Positions 25,659-34,614 of a stretch of 64,000 nucleotides of DNA are shown here, one piece after another. The notes under the pieces are model-generated. The model ran no database searches, was not told where the DNA came from, and saw only the letters and a list, made by a program, of their open reading frames with translations. The stretch spans positions 229,371-293,370 of the forward strand of contig NZ_JAIKLE010000004.1 of assembly GCF_022267315.1 (NCBI RefSeq), given 5' to 3'. Each line of letters begins with the position of its first letter. Positions within the stretch are counted from its first letter, which is position 1. The position numbers and the translations under genes were made by a program. The stretch is from Maribellus maritimus. Its GTDB lineage: Bacteria > Bacteroidota > Bacteroidia > Bacteroidales > Prolixibacteraceae.

Positions 25659-28600
25659 TTACTCTAATTTTTTGTATGTTTTTAATTTTTTAATTAATTG
25701 CGGAAATTCGTCCAGTTTCTTTTTTATAATCTCAATATCAAAAGTTTGAAGCCCGATGTTAAGTTCGTCACAATATTTTCTGACGGGTTTACACGATTTC
25801 AGGAAAGCCATTTCTGAAAGCTTCCTGGTGAATTCCTCAATTTCGTAGATAATTAGATTATCTTTTATATTTTGCCAAAATGGGAAATGATTATTTTCGA
25901 TTTCCAGGATTACTTCAGGAAGCGCTTTCTCAAATTCCGTTAATGATTCTTTAATTTCATCTTCGTTGCTATTTTCCGATAGTATTGAAGCTGTGTTGCT
26001 ATAGCTTAAATGTTTAAAAAGAATGGAATCGACCTCCTTTTTAAAGACGGGTTTCTGAAGGTATCCGTCAAACAATTGATCTATTCTGTCGTTTTTTTGT
26101 TTTATTGTAGATGCCGTAAAAGCAATGACAGGAATTTTTACAAGTTTTTCGTCATTTTTTATAACTTCAGTAACGTCATATCCACTCATTCCCGGCATTC
26201 GAATATCCATAAAAATAATATCAGGTTTTTCATTATTCAATTTGGCCAATGCTTCTGCCCCGTTTTGGGCTTCGATGTATGTTGCATTTTTTGAGTTAAT
26301 CAGTTTTTTTAACACCACGATGTTGTAATTGATATCGTCAACAATCATTATTTTACACGGGTCGAGTATGGCATTCGGTTTATAGTCTATGTTTTCTGAT
26401 TCGTCGTGTTCTGATTTGTCAATTTTCACACTGTTAAAAGTCAGCGTAAAAACGGTACCTTTTCCGGGGGCGCTTTTTAACGAGATAGTTCCATTAAGCT
26501 TTTTTAGCAGACCGCTAACAATAGCCAATCCAAGTCCCGTACCTTCAAAATTACGGTTGTTTTGTCCGCTTTGCTGTGTAAAAGAATCAAAAATATTTTT
26601 TTGATGATCTTCTTCTATACCAATCCCGGTGTCTTCAATTACTATATTGAGGTTTACTTCATCCTTTACACTGGTTTTCATCGCGAATGCAGAAACATGG
26701 ACATATCCTTTTGAAGTAAATTTAACAGCATTGCTGATAAGGTTAAAAACAATCTGGTAGAACCTAAGTTCATCCATGTAGATGAATTCCGGAACCGAAG
26801 CATCGGTGCTGATTTTAAATGAAAGCCCCTTTTGTTCTATTTTTTGATGAAATATCATTTTGATATCGTTTATGATTTCATGGTAGTTCATCGGCTGTAA
26901 TTCAATATCCATTTTTCCTGACTCAATTTTTGAGAGATCAAGAATATCATTAATCAGGTTTAGCAGGTTTTTCCCACTGGTTAAAATGGTACTTAAATAT
27001 TCTTTGTGTTGTTCAATTTTTGTATTTTCAAACAACCATTGGCTAAAGCCTAAAATGGCGTTGAGCGGTGTACGTATCTCGTGAGAAACATTGGCCAGGA
27101 ATTCAGATTTTGATTTTGAAGCCTGTATAGCCTTGTTTTTCGCTATCATCAATTGCTTTTCATTTTCACGGGACTCGGTCACATTCCTGATGATAACAAG
27201 CACTTCATTGCTATTGAGTTTTACCATTCTGGCTTCATAAAATTCAATAAAGTTTACCCTGGGATCTTGGAAATCGAACTGATATGCACCATTTAAAAGG
27301 CATTCTTTTATTGCTTTTTGAAATGCTTGTGCTATTTTTTCGTTAAAAACAATATTGATTGAATCGTTTGAAGACTCATTCAGTTTGGCAAATAAGTGAA
27401 ATTTTTGCGACGATTTAAAAGATTTGATAGTACCATTTCTGTCGATTTGTATAATTACATCGGGAATTGAATTGATAATTATTCGGTTTTCGCTTTCGCT
27501 TTTTATTAATTCTGAGTTTATCTTGTTTCGATGAAAGGCATTTGAAATGATGTTTGAGATGGTTTTTAATAACTCAATTTCCGATTTTGTCCACTTTCTC
27601 CGTGAGTTACATTCGTCGAAACCAATAAACCCAAAAATTTTATGGGAAGCAATTAGTGGAAAAGCAACAATTGATTTTATTCCCTGGGGGTCAAGAATAT
27701 CATAAATGTCTTTTGGGAGCTCTTTAATATTTTCCGAGAAAATTATTTTATCTTTCTCCAAACGAACTTTCCACGAAGGAATTAAAGAAAAAGGAACATT
27801 CTGCAGGTCTTCTATTTGTGGATTTATTCCCTTGGCGCTCCATTCAAAAGTATTACTTGTCGTTTTTCCATCGGCACTATTTTCAAAAATATAAACACGG
27901 CTAACGTTAACATGTTGGCCTATTATACGGAGGGCTTCATTTGTTTTTTTATCGAAGTCTTCAAATGAATTGTAGTTTAACGATATTTTAGAGAGTATTT
28001 CTTGTTGTTTCAGGTTATGTGCAATTTCTTGTTCAAATGATTTACGCTCAGTGATATCCAGCATTACTCCGCGAACGCCTATTGTTTTTTCCTGTTCATA
28101 AATGGGAGAAATGTAGGTTAATACAGGGAAAATTTCTCCGTTCTTTTTTACAGCATTATACTCGTTTGAGATTGTTTGTCCATTTTCGTAAACCCTGCGA
28201 ATGTTTTGGCGAACCTTTTCTTGTTCCGGGTACGGAAAAATATCAATAATGCTAAAGTTCGTTTCTATAACTTCCTCTCTTGAATACCCAAATTTATTAA
28301 TCGCATATTGATTTGCATAAGTGAGGATCCCGTTTAAATTGACTTCACAGATCATTTCAGGAAGAAATTCAGAAAGTTCACGGTATTTTTTTTCATTTTT
28401 TTCAAGGTTAATTTGTGCTTGCTTTTGCGATGTAATATCATGGGCTACAACAATTACTTCTGTAAAAGTACATTCTTTTTCGGCTTTCATCGATTGCGCA
28501 AAATTTTCAAGTGATAGCTGTTTCTGGAAACACGATTTACATTCATCACTTGAAAAATGTACGTTTAGTCCCATCCAGATTGTTTTATTGTATTTGTTGA

Positions 28601-29024
28601 TTACCGGTAATTCATAATAACTGATACAATTTCGTTTTAAAAATTCTCTGGTAAAATGAGTTTTTATTTTATTCTTGAATTCGGCAGGGAGGAGGTCATA
28701 TATATTTTGCCCAAGTACTTCCGACCTTTTTATGCCAAGCTTTTGAGTAACTACCATATTGGCAAAAATGATATTTCCTTTTAGGTCAAGTCGAAGAATC
28801 ATGTCGTTAATACTCTCAACAAGAAACTCATAATCTTTTTCAGCTTCCAAAAGTTTTTCGGTTCGCTGTTTTACAAGATCTTCCAGCTTTTTATTCAGAG
28901 AGATTAATTTCAGGTTTGAATGATACAATTCCTGCGATTTTGATTCAAGTAATTTTTCAGCTTCAATTCTTGCTTTTTGTTCCCGTTCGAGTTTGTATTT
29001 TAAAAGGTTAATTTCTGAATTCAT
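25659..29024 (-). CDS. Hybrid sensor histidine kinase (PAS-PAS-GAF-PAS-HisKA-HATPase-REC), H-NOX partner
   Basis: 1121 residues, no membrane segments. An N-terminal coiled coil (1-60) is followed by PAS domains at about 65-190 and 205-330, a GAF domain at about 345-500 and a third PAS at about 505-625. The H-box FLANVSHEIRTPLNAILGFS is near 648. N, G1 (DTGIGIEE) and G2 (GTGLGLAIVSG) boxes follow. The receiver domain has VDDINYN and the acceptor Asp in IIFMDIRMPG near 938. The final 90 residues look like an Hpt-type helical bundle, but no clear phosphoacceptor His motif is seen. It overlaps the upstream H-NOX gene by ATGA, so H-NOX is the likely input. No output regulator is adjacent. Confidence 0.92.
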   Translation of the reverse strand: MNSEINLLKYKLEREQKARIEAEKLLESKSQELYHSNLKLISLNKKLEDLVKQRTEKLLEAEKDYEFLVESINDMILRLDLKGNIIFANMVVTQKLGIKRSEVLGQNIYDLLPAEFKNKIKTHFTREFLKRNCISYYELPVINKYNKTIWMGLNVHFSSDECKSCFQKQLSLENFAQSMKAEKECTFTEVIVVAHDITSQKQAQINLEKNEKKYRELSEFLPEMICEVNLNGILTYANQYAINKFGYSREEVIETNFSIIDIFPYPEQEKVRQNIRRVYENGQTISNEYNAVKKNGEIFPVLTYISPIYEQEKTIGVRGVMLDITERKSFEQEIAHNLKQQEILSKISLNYNSFEDFDKKTNEALRIIGQHVNVSRVYIFENSADGKTTSNTFEWSAKGINPQIEDLQNVPFSLIPSWKVRLEKDKIIFSENIKELPKDIYDILDPQGIKSIVAFPLIASHKIFGFIGFDECNSRRKWTKSEIELLKTISNIISNAFHRNKINSELIKSESENRIIINSIPDVIIQIDRNGTIKSFKSSQKFHLFAKLNESSNDSINIVFNEKIAQAFQKAIKECLLNGAYQFDFQDPRVNFIEFYEARMVKLNSNEVLVIIRNVTESRENEKQLMIAKNKAIQASKSKSEFLANVSHEIRTPLNAILGFSQWLFENTKIEQHKEYLSTILTSGKNLLNLINDILDLSKIESGKMDIELQPMNYHEIINDIKMIFHQKIEQKGLSFKISTDASVPEFIYMDELRFYQIVFNLISNAVKFTSKGYVHVSAFAMKTSVKDEVNLNIVIEDTGIGIEEDHQKNIFDSFTQQSGQNNRNFEGTGLGLAIVSGLLKKLNGTISLKSAPGKGTVFTLTFNSVKIDKSEHDESENIDYKPNAILDPCKIMIVDDINYNIVVLKKLINSKNATYIEAQNGAEALAKLNNEKPDIIFMDIRMPGMSGYDVTEVIKNDEKLVKIPVIAFTASTIKQKNDRIDQLFDGYLQKPVFKKEVDSILFKHLSYSNTASILSENSNEDEIKESLTEFEKALPEVILEIENNHFPFWQNIKDNLIIYEIEEFTRKLSEMAFLKSCKPVRKYCDELNIGLQTFDIEIIKKKLDEFPQLIKKLKTYKKLE

Positions 29025-29560
29025 ATTTTTTTGATTTGGAAACGAACATTCGGGTTGTTGCTTATTAAAGGTTGAATTTTAATTTTGGCTTTTGTTTGAA
29101 AATACGATAATGAAACCTTGATAAGTCTTTCTGCAAAAAAAGCCATTTTTCGGCTTGAGTTGTAAACCAGTTCAACTTCTTTATCATTAATTTTTTTGTT
29201 TGTTAAGTATGGTAACACTGCTTTAGGGTATAACTTTAGGACTTCAACATGGGCAGTATTATTCAAATGTTCAGGAAATTGAAAAACATCGTTAAACCCC
29301 GCGACTAGATCAGAATACCTTTGTTTGAAAATATTAAAAGCAGATTTTCCAAAATTAAGGTGCAATTTGTCAATTACAATTCCAGTTTTTTCTTCAGGTT
29401 CTCTGCTGAGCGCAATCAACTCATGGTAAGGATAAGTTCCAACGGGTGTATAAACTCCATTGCGTTTAAGATTTGATGTGGTTATTATTTTATCAACCAT
29501 CGCGTAACCAAATCTATTTTCAACCAAATCGAGCAGCATTCTGAATACGATTCCTTCCAT
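29021..29560 (-). CDS. H-NOX heme gas-sensor protein
   Basis: 179 residues with the standalone H-NOX layout: MEGIVFRMLLDLVENRFG at the N-terminus, the proximal heme ligand H104 in NTAHVEVLKLYP, conserved P117 and the heme-propionate motif Y133-N-S-S-R137 (YxSxR). It should bind NO (and possibly O2 or CO) through heme and control the coupled hybrid kinase. In facultative bacteria such pairs govern biofilm and motility. No distal Tyr could be assigned confidently, so NO selectivity is inference. It is the first gene of the pair. Confidence 0.92.
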   Translation of the reverse strand: MEGIVFRMLLDLVENRFGYAMVDKIITTSNLKRNGVYTPVGTYPYHELIALSREPEEKTGIVIDKLHLNFGKSAFNIFKQRYSDLVAGFNDVFQFPEHLNNTAHVEVLKLYPKAVLPYLTNKKINDKEVELVYNSSRKMAFFAERLIKVSLSYFQTKAKIKIQPLISNNPNVRFQIKKI

Positions 29561-29872
29561 AGTTCATGAACTTTTTGTATTAGTTACTGGTTTAAGAGTT
29601 TCATTTTTAAAAGAACATATCAAAATATTTTAATACACCTTGGAAATTCTGGTTTTGAAAATAGTTAAACTAAAGCTAAGTGCAAAATTTATAACTAATA
29701 TATTGATATTTAGATGGATGTGCGGGGGTGTTTGCTTTTTCTCCGTAAACAACTTGAAATATCAGAATTTTTTTTCTGGTGTTAATATAAATACTTATTT
29801 TGCATCAAATTATAAAAGGAACGCTGAATCTGTCTTAAAAAGAATCTTAATTAACTCAAAAATACAATAACA
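29561..29872. other. Divergent region between H-NOX and ugd
   Basis: 312 bases without a credible gene; a small open frame (29640-29870) starts with TTG and resembles nothing known. Promoters for the H-NOX pair and for ugd must lie here, but no exact TAnnTTTG box was found. Confidence 0.4.
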
Positions 29873-31201
29873 ATGAAAATTTCTGTAGTTGGAACAGGGT
29901 ATGTTGGCTTGGTCTCAGGTACCTGTTTCGCTGAAACCGGGGTGAATGTAACTTGTGTAGATATTAATGAGCGCAAGATTGAAATGTTGAAAGAAGGACA
30001 TATCCCGATTTATGAGCCCGGGTTGGAAGATATTTACAAAAAGAATGTTGAAAAGGGAAGGTTGATGTTTACAACCAATCTGGAGGAAAGTCTGAAAGAT
30101 TCGGATGCTGTTTTTATTGCTGTTGGAACTCCACCCGATGAGGACGGAAGTGCTGATTTGAAATATGTGATTGGAGTGGCTCGTGAAATCGGGCGCACTA
30201 TGGATCACTATATGGTTATTGTAACAAAAAGTACAGTTCCGGTGGGCACATCGGTAAAAGTGAAAAATGCAGTACTTGAGGAATTGGAAAAACGTGGGGA
30301 AGAAGTTCCGTTTGATGTGGCATCAAACCCGGAGTTTTTAAAGGAGGGAAGTGCCGTTGATGATTTTCTGAAGCCCGACAGAATTGTTATTGGAACCGAG
30401 TCCGAAAAGGCTCAAAAAGTGATGAAGAGGTTGTATAAACCATTTTTGTTAAATGGTCACCCCATTTTATTTATGGATATAACTTCTTCAGAAATGACTA
30501 AGTATGCAGCAAATTCAATGCTTGCAACAAAAATTAGTTTTATAAACGATATTGCGAATCTTTGTGAAATTGTTGGTGCTGATGTTGATTCGGTAAGAAA
30601 AGGGATCGGTTCAGATGTGAGGATTGGCACAAAGTTTATTTACCCCGGAACCGGTTACGGTGGTTCTTGTTTTCCCAAGGATGTGCAAGCATTAATAAGG
30701 ACGGCTGATGAGAATGGTTATTCGCTCGAGATTCTTAAAGCTGTTGAATCGGTGAATTATCGTCAGAAAGAGATCCTGTATGGAAAGATAAAACGTCACT
30801 TTAATGGTGATTTAAAAGGAAAGAAATTTGCTGTTTGGGGGTTGGCTTTTAAACCCAAAACAGACGATATGCGTGAAGCTCCCTCGTTGGTTATAATTGA
30901 TAAATTACTGGAAGACGGGGCGAAAGTAATCGCCTACGATCCTGTTGCGTCGGAGGAAGGAAAAAGAATACTGGGAGACAGGATCGAATTTGCCAAAGAT
31001 GAATACGACGCTTGTATTGATTCGGACGCTTTGGTTTTGGTGACAGAGTGGCCCGAGTTTAGGTTGCCCAATTTTAGAGTACTGCAGAAACTTTTGAAAA
31101 ATAATCTGATATTCGACGGCAGAAATATATATGATCCGGAAGAATTAAATGAAATGGAATTTACATATTATGCCATTGGCCGAAAACCAATAATCAATTA
31201 A
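29873..31201 (+). CDS. ugd: UDP-glucose 6-dehydrogenase
   Basis: 442 residues, full length. N-terminal Rossmann motif VVGTGYVGLVSGTCFAETG, then VGTPPDEDGSADL, the catalytic YPGTGYGGSCFPKDVQAL with the nucleophilic Cys, and a C-terminal FAVWGLAFKPKTDDMREAPS. It oxidises UDP-glucose to UDP-glucuronate with NAD+. It is three bases from the next gene, which uses its product, and so feeds the polysaccharide locus. Confidence 0.96.
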   Translation: MKISVVGTGYVGLVSGTCFAETGVNVTCVDINERKIEMLKEGHIPIYEPGLEDIYKKNVEKGRLMFTTNLEESLKDSDAVFIAVGTPPDEDGSADLKYVIGVAREIGRTMDHYMVIVTKSTVPVGTSVKVKNAVLEELEKRGEEVPFDVASNPEFLKEGSAVDDFLKPDRIVIGTESEKAQKVMKRLYKPFLLNGHPILFMDITSSEMTKYAANSMLATKISFINDIANLCEIVGADVDSVRKGIGSDVRIGTKFIYPGTGYGGSCFPKDVQALIRTADENGYSLEILKAVESVNYRQKEILYGKIKRHFNGDLKGKKFAVWGLAFKPKTDDMREAPSLVIIDKLLEDGAKVIAYDPVASEEGKRILGDRIEFAKDEYDACIDSDALVLVTEWPEFRLPNFRVLQKLLKNNLIFDGRNIYDPEELNEMEFTYYAIGRKPIIN

Positions 31202-31204
31202 ATT

Positions 31205-32161
31205 ATGAAAAGAATTTTAGTAACCGGAGGAGCTGGATTTGTAGGCTCGCATCTTTGTGAATACCTTTTAAATCAGGGAAATGAAGTGGTTTGTTTGGAT
31301 AATTATTTTACAGGTAAAAAAGAAAAAATTATCCATTTGCTTGATAGTAAGTATTTTGAATTGGTACGACATGATGTAACGATGCCCTACTATATTGAGG
31401 TCGATGAGATTTATAATCTTGCATGTCCTGCATCACCGGTCCACTACCAGTATAACGCTATAAAAACCATAAAAACATCGGTGATGGGGGCTATTAATAT
31501 GCTGGGGTTGGCTAAACGAACAAAAGCTAAAGTTCTTCAGGCCTCAACAAGCGAGGTTTATGGCGACCCGGAATTGCATCCACAGCCAGAAACCTATTGG
31601 GGGCACGTGAACCCTATAGGGATCCGCTCGTGTTATGATGAAGGAAAACGTTGTGCCGAGTCGCTGTTTGTCAATTATCACCAGCAAAATGATGTAAGAA
31701 TAAAAATTATCAGAATTTTCAATACTTACGGGCCCAAAATGGAACCCGATGACGGGAGAGTTGTTTCTAATTTTATTGTACAGGCTTTGCAGGGAAAAGA
31801 TATTACTATTTTTGGAGATGGAAATCAGACCCGTAGTTTTCAATATGTGAGTGATTTGGTTGAAGGAATGACTCGAATGATGTCAACTGAGGATTCTTTT
31901 ACAGGACCGGTAAATATTGGTAATCCGGGTGAATTTACGATGTTGGAATTGGCACAGGAGATCATTGGTATTACAGGTACAAAATCGAAAATAATTCATT
32001 TACCCCTGCCCAAAGATGATCCGACACAACGCCAGCCCGATATTACTTTGGCAAAAGAAAAATTAAATGGGTGGGAACCTAAAGTGCCCTTAAAAGAAGG
32101 ATTAGAAAAAACCATAACTTATTTTGATAATTTATTGAAAAAAGAATCAACTATAAATTGA
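31205..32161 (+). CDS. uxs: UDP-glucuronate decarboxylase (UDP-xylose synthase)
   Basis: 318 residues of the extended SDR family: [18 protein letters not shown]-binding turn, [13 protein letters not shown], active-site STSEVYGDP and [10 protein letters not shown] (YxxxK), then [10 protein letters not shown]. These match UDP-xylose synthases closely. It makes UDP-xylose from UDP-glucuronate and is coupled to ugd. Xylose is therefore a likely component of the surface polysaccharide. Confidence 0.93.
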   Translation: MKRILVTGGAGFVGSHLCEYLLNQGNEVVCLDNYFTGKKEKIIHLLDSKYFELVRHDVTMPYYIEVDEIYNLACPASPVHYQYNAIKTIKTSVMGAINMLGLAKRTKAKVLQASTSEVYGDPELHPQPETYWGHVNPIGIRSCYDEGKRCAESLFVNYHQQNDVRIKIIRIFNTYGPKMEPDDGRVVSNFIVQALQGKDITIFGDGNQTRSFQYVSDLVEGMTRMMSTEDSFTGPVNIGNPGEFTMLELAQEIIGITGTKSKIIHLPLPKDDPTQRQPDITLAKEKLNGWEPKVPLKEGLEKTITYFDNLLKKESTIN

Positions 32162-32209
32162 TCCCGGACTCATCAATCCGTTTGAAAGTAATCCATTTTC
32201 TAGATATAA

Positions 32210-33331
32210 ATGAATTTAAAAACAGAGGAAATTATACCCACCGTTCTAATTGTTGATGATAACCCCAATAATGTTAAAATCATAGCGTTAACGTTACGAC
32301 CACTAAGTTATAAACTGGTAATCGCAACCAACGGCAAAAGTGCAATAGAGATGGTTGACAAAACTCGGCCTGACTTGGTGTTGCTGGATGTTATGATGCC
32401 GGAAATGGACGGGTATGAAACTTGCCGTATAATCAAATCAAAAAGCGAAAATGAAAATCTTCCGGTAGTTTTTTTAACAGCACTAAGCGACAAAGAAAAT
32501 ACAGTGATGGGGTTTGATGCCGGAGGGGTTGACTATATTACCAAGCCATTTAATAAAAATGAGCTGATTAGCAGGGTGAAAACGCATCTTGAACTAAAAA
32601 GAACACAAGATAAGTTGAGAAAAACAATGGAACATCTTTCTGAGCTAAATGGATTAAAAGATAAGATGTTTTCGGTCATCGGGCATGATTTGCGTTCACC
32701 ATTAGGCAGTGTAAAAATGACTCTGGAATTTCTTTCTCAAACTTCTGATGCTGCTGCAGGAGAAGAGTTGAAATCAACTTTGGATTTATTGGTAAAAACT
32801 ACGGACGAGGTATTTAGCTTATTGGAAAATTTATTGGGCTGGGCAAGATCACAAAGTGGTAACCTCTCTCTTGAAAAAGAAGCCGTAGATTTAAATGATC
32901 TTGTAAATAGTGTTTATTTATTGAATAAGGGTAATCTAAATTTGAAGGGAATTAATTTTATTACTGAAATCGCTCCCGATACCAAGGTAAATGCCGACCT
33001 GAATACATTAAAAATAGTTTTTAGAAATATTTTATCGAATGCAATAAAATTTACTCCCGAGAAAGGAAAAATAACGATTTCTGCGAGTGAGTCTGACGGA
33101 AGAATAAAGGTTGATATAAAAGATTCGGGAGTAGGTATTCCTGAGGAAAGTATTTCGAAACTGTTTGATCAGACGCAGCATTTAACAACATATGGAACCA
33201 ATCGTGAGTCGGGAAGTGGATTAGGATTAATTCTGTGTAAAGACTTTGTCGAACGTAACGATGGAACTATTCAAGTTGAAAGTGAAGTCGGAAAAGGGAC
33301 TACATTTTCTCTTTTTCTTTCAGAGGCCTAA
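32210..33331 (+). CDS. Receiver-histidine kinase fusion
   Basis: 373 residues, cytosolic. N-terminal receiver (VLIVDDNPNN, acceptor D60 in LVLLDVMMPEMDG, Lys in ITKPFN), a short coiled coil, then HisKA with H159 in VIGHDLRSPLGS. The HATPase domain has DSGVGIPEE and GSGLGLILCKDF. The order REC-HisKA-HATPase suggests a kinase controlled by upstream phosphotransfer. It follows uxs by 48 bases and may belong to regulation of the polysaccharide genes. Confidence 0.9.
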   Translation: MNLKTEEIIPTVLIVDDNPNNVKIIALTLRPLSYKLVIATNGKSAIEMVDKTRPDLVLLDVMMPEMDGYETCRIIKSKSENENLPVVFLTALSDKENTVMGFDAGGVDYITKPFNKNELISRVKTHLELKRTQDKLRKTMEHLSELNGLKDKMFSVIGHDLRSPLGSVKMTLEFLSQTSDAAAGEELKSTLDLLVKTTDEVFSLLENLLGWARSQSGNLSLEKEAVDLNDLVNSVYLLNKGNLNLKGINFITEIAPDTKVNADLNTLKIVFRNILSNAIKFTPEKGKITISASESDGRIKVDIKDSGVGIPEESISKLFDQTQHLTTYGTNRESGSGLGLILCKDFVERNDGTIQVESEVGKGTTFSLFLSEA

Positions 33332-33463
33332 TTGGAGTGCTATAAATAGATTTTATATCGTTTTTCCATTTATTATATTTAAGTAGATAATTTAATTAAG
33401 TTAAAATAATATTTATTTTGTGTTCTATGAATATAATAAAATCAAAGAACAAATAGTAAAAAT

Positions 33464-34462
33464 ATGAAACGATTTGAACTTGTTGACTTTTTGAAAGGAT
33501 TTTCTATATTTACGATAGTAATTTTTCACTATTGTCAATACTTGAAACCTCCTTCTCCGTTTGATAAGTTAATATATTTTGGCGGAACAGGAATTCATTT
33601 GTTTGTTTTATTGTCAGGGTTTGGTTTATATTATTCTTATCTAAGAAAACCTCTGACATACCCCGCTTTTTTAAAGAAAAGATTTGTAAAAGTTTATACA
33701 CCTTATATTGTGGTAGTTTTTATGTCTGCACTAATTTCTTTATTTATTCCCGTTTATAATAATTCTCTCTATGCGTTAGGTGGACATGTTTTTTTATATA
33801 AAATGTTTGATGAAAGTATTGTTGGTTCTTATGGATATCCTCTTTGGTTTATATCTATGATACTTCAGTTTTACCTATTATTTTATATTATTATCTGGGT
33901 GAGAAAACAATTGGACGAAAAGAAGTTTTTAGTAGTAGGTATATTAATAAGTTTTGGCTGGGCTGCAATAGTTTTTTTATTTGATAAAGGAAATAAAAGA
34001 GTTTGGAATAGTTTTTTCCTGCAATATTTGTGGGAGTTTGTATTGGGAATGGTTCTAGCAGAGCGAATATTTAATGACAAAAGAATAGTTGAAAATGAAA
34101 GAAGCCAGATGTTTTATTTGATTGGAGGTATAATAAATTACTCAATATGTGCACTTTTAGCGTTAAAAGGAGGAACCACAGGTAAATTATTTAACGATTT
34201 TTTTGCTTTAATTGGATATTCATTTATAGCTATTTTTATTTATAATATTAAACTGAAACCAATTAATAATTTGTTTTTATCGATAGGTAAAATTTCTTTC
34301 TCTGTATATTTATTACACTTCTTAGTATTACTCTTTTTAACAAGGTTATTATCCGAAATTAATTTGGTTTATATTGTAATTATTTCGCTTATTCTTGTAT
34401 TTCCCCTGTCTGTAATATACCAAAAGGGGATTGATAAATTTTTAAAGGTGGTAGGATTGTAA
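33464..34462 (+). CDS. Membrane acyltransferase (acyltransferase-3/OafA-like)
   Basis: 332 residues, about ten hydrophobic helices. The N-terminus ELVDFLKGFSIFTIVIFHYC contains the conserved His, followed by GTGIHLFVLLSGFGLYYSYL and the FLKKRFVKVYTPYI motif, all typical of acyltransferase family 3. Such enzymes O-acetylate or succinylate surface sugars. Its sequence is visibly more AT-rich than the upstream ugd/uxs genes, so it may have been acquired with the polysaccharide locus. Confidence 0.88.
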   Translation: MKRFELVDFLKGFSIFTIVIFHYCQYLKPPSPFDKLIYFGGTGIHLFVLLSGFGLYYSYLRKPLTYPAFLKKRFVKVYTPYIVVVFMSALISLFIPVYNNSLYALGGHVFLYKMFDESIVGSYGYPLWFISMILQFYLLFYIIIWVRKQLDEKKFLVVGILISFGWAAIVFLFDKGNKRVWNSFFLQYLWEFVLGMVLAERIFNDKRIVENERSQMFYLIGGIINYSICALLALKGGTTGKLFNDFFALIGYSFIAIFIYNIKLKPINNLFLSIGKISFSVYLLHFLVLLFLTRLLSEINLVYIVIISLILVFPLSVIYQKGIDKFLKVVGL

Positions 34463-34614
34463 TAGAAATATTTTGTATTCAGTATTGCTCTGTTATAATT
34501 TACACATTTAAAAATGGAAATTTGAGTAAATTGACTCTAAACCCCGGTATTTTTAACTTACATACTTCGTGAATCTTTTTAGATTAAAGGAATTTTTGTT
34601 TTGTAAAGGATTAT

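Noticed and set aside
29640..29870. Small protein of 76 residues between H-NOX and ugd
   Set aside because: It starts with TTG, has no recognisable domain and lies in a promoter region.
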